Assembly (NCBI GenBank): GCA_002170355.2
Contig: NHET02000079.1
Location: forward strand, 1-6,509
Direction of reading: 5' to 3'
DNA length: 6,509 bases
Origin: Gammaproteobacteria bacterium TMED92
Lineage (GTDB): Bacteria; Pseudomonadota; Gammaproteobacteria; Pseudomonadales; Azotimanducaceae
The translations under genes and the position numbers were made by a program. Numbering within the stretch: position 1 is the first letter of the stretch; every line of letters starts with the position of its first letter. Positions 6,171 through 6,509 of the stretch are shown piece after piece. The notes below the pieces were generated by a model, which was not told the origin of the DNA, did no database searches, and saw only the letters and a list, made by a program, of their open reading frames with translations.

Positions 6171-6509
6171 TTAGGTGTGACCGCGAAACTTACCCACCAA
6201 ACGCTGTAACTCGCTTAGCCGTTCCTTCGGCCAATTCATTTGCAATAGCGCTTGTTTAATTTCCGGCTCTAACGGCAATAGATCGGCCAACCGATAACTA
6301 ACAGAGCGCGCTTGTTGTAAATCCGCCTCGGGATTCAACTGCTGAATAAGAGGATGTTGCATGAGATCTTTCAACACCATCACTAACGGCTCATGCTCTC
6401 GCAGCAATTCGCCAACCGGCTCTTCTTTTAGATACTCAACCGTTGCTGTTAATAAACCATCTTTCTGAGTTTGCGTGTCTGCAATGGCGAACTTGCGCCC
6501 CCCCTGAGC
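6171..6509 (-). CDS. LON substrate-binding domain protein (COG2802-like), C-terminal part (5' end beyond the right edge)
   Basis: The last 112 residues are visible, in one open frame from the right edge to TAA at 6171-6173. The fragment starts AQGGRKFAI, then has DGLLTATVEYL, a helical middle, and the ending VSYRLADLLPLEPEIKQALL followed by ERLSELQRLV. The order of a GG.RF strand, a DGLL.A.V strand, and a helical end with LADLLPL...KQ.LL......RL..L matches stand-alone proteins that resemble the N-terminal substrate-binding domain of Lon protease. They have no ATPase or peptidase part; the gene ends here, so this one is not full-length Lon. Their function is not established, and I infer none beyond a possible protein-binding role. 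The gene lies 65 bases upstream of proA and points the same way. The identification rests on motif recall, so a profile search would be the test. Confidence 0.75.
   Translation of the reverse strand, partial: AQGGRKFAIADTQTQKDGLLTATVEYLKEEPVGELLREHEPLVMVLKDLMQHPLIQQLNPEADLQQARSVSYRLADLLPLEPEIKQALLQMNWPKERLSELQRLVGKFRGHT

Noticed and set aside
1..6509. Search for tRNA, rRNA, CRISPR repeats, insertion sequences, defence or phage genes
   Set aside because: No repeat arrays, transposase motifs, integrase motifs or RNA-like non-coding stretches were seen. Genes fill the window, with gaps of at most 65 bases.

Overview
This is an ordinary but well-preserved chromosomal housekeeping segment from a gammaproteobacterium. 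Every supported gene is on the minus strand, so the transcription order runs right to left. The order is LON-domain protein, proA, nadD, rsfS, rlmH, mrdA (PBP2), rodA (mrdB), mltB. The run from proA to mltB is the arrangement I recall from Pseudomonas and related Pseudomonadales/Cellvibrionales-type bacteria. Enterobacteria instead have holA upstream of nadD. Base composition looks moderate (about 50-55% G+C by eye), and no gene looks foreign. I cannot assign a genus.

Layout by region: 6171-6509 is the C-terminal part of a LON substrate-binding domain protein. The 65-base gap at 6106-6170 carries a perfect TATAAT that probably drives proA. Positions 4843-6105 are proA (proline synthesis). Positions 3355-4824 hold nadD, rsfS and rlmH, packed with a 4-base overlap and a 10-base gap. 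Positions 1471-3345 are mrdA, 9 bases after rlmH. Positions 289-1419 are rodA, and 1-245 is the start of mltB, separated by gaps of 51 and 43 bases. No RNA gene, mobile element, CRISPR array or convincing terminator was seen. No non-coding stretch exceeds 65 bases.

The window joins three jobs. ProA and NadD supply proline and NAD. RsfS and RlmH act on the large ribosomal subunit. PBP2, RodA and MltB build and trim peptidoglycan in the rod-shape (elongasome) machinery. Tight spacing and shared Shine-Dalgarno/stop signals suggest that proA to mrdA, and probably on to mltB, are co-transcribed with some translational coupling.

I found no undescribed system. The points most worth a second look are a probable leaderless proA transcript, four successive genes (nadD, rsfS, rlmH, mrdA) that all lack a usable ATG start, and a PBP2 in which two of the four zinc ligands reported for Acinetobacter PBP2 appear to be replaced. 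A His-to-Arg change at a normally conserved site in RodA is a weaker point.
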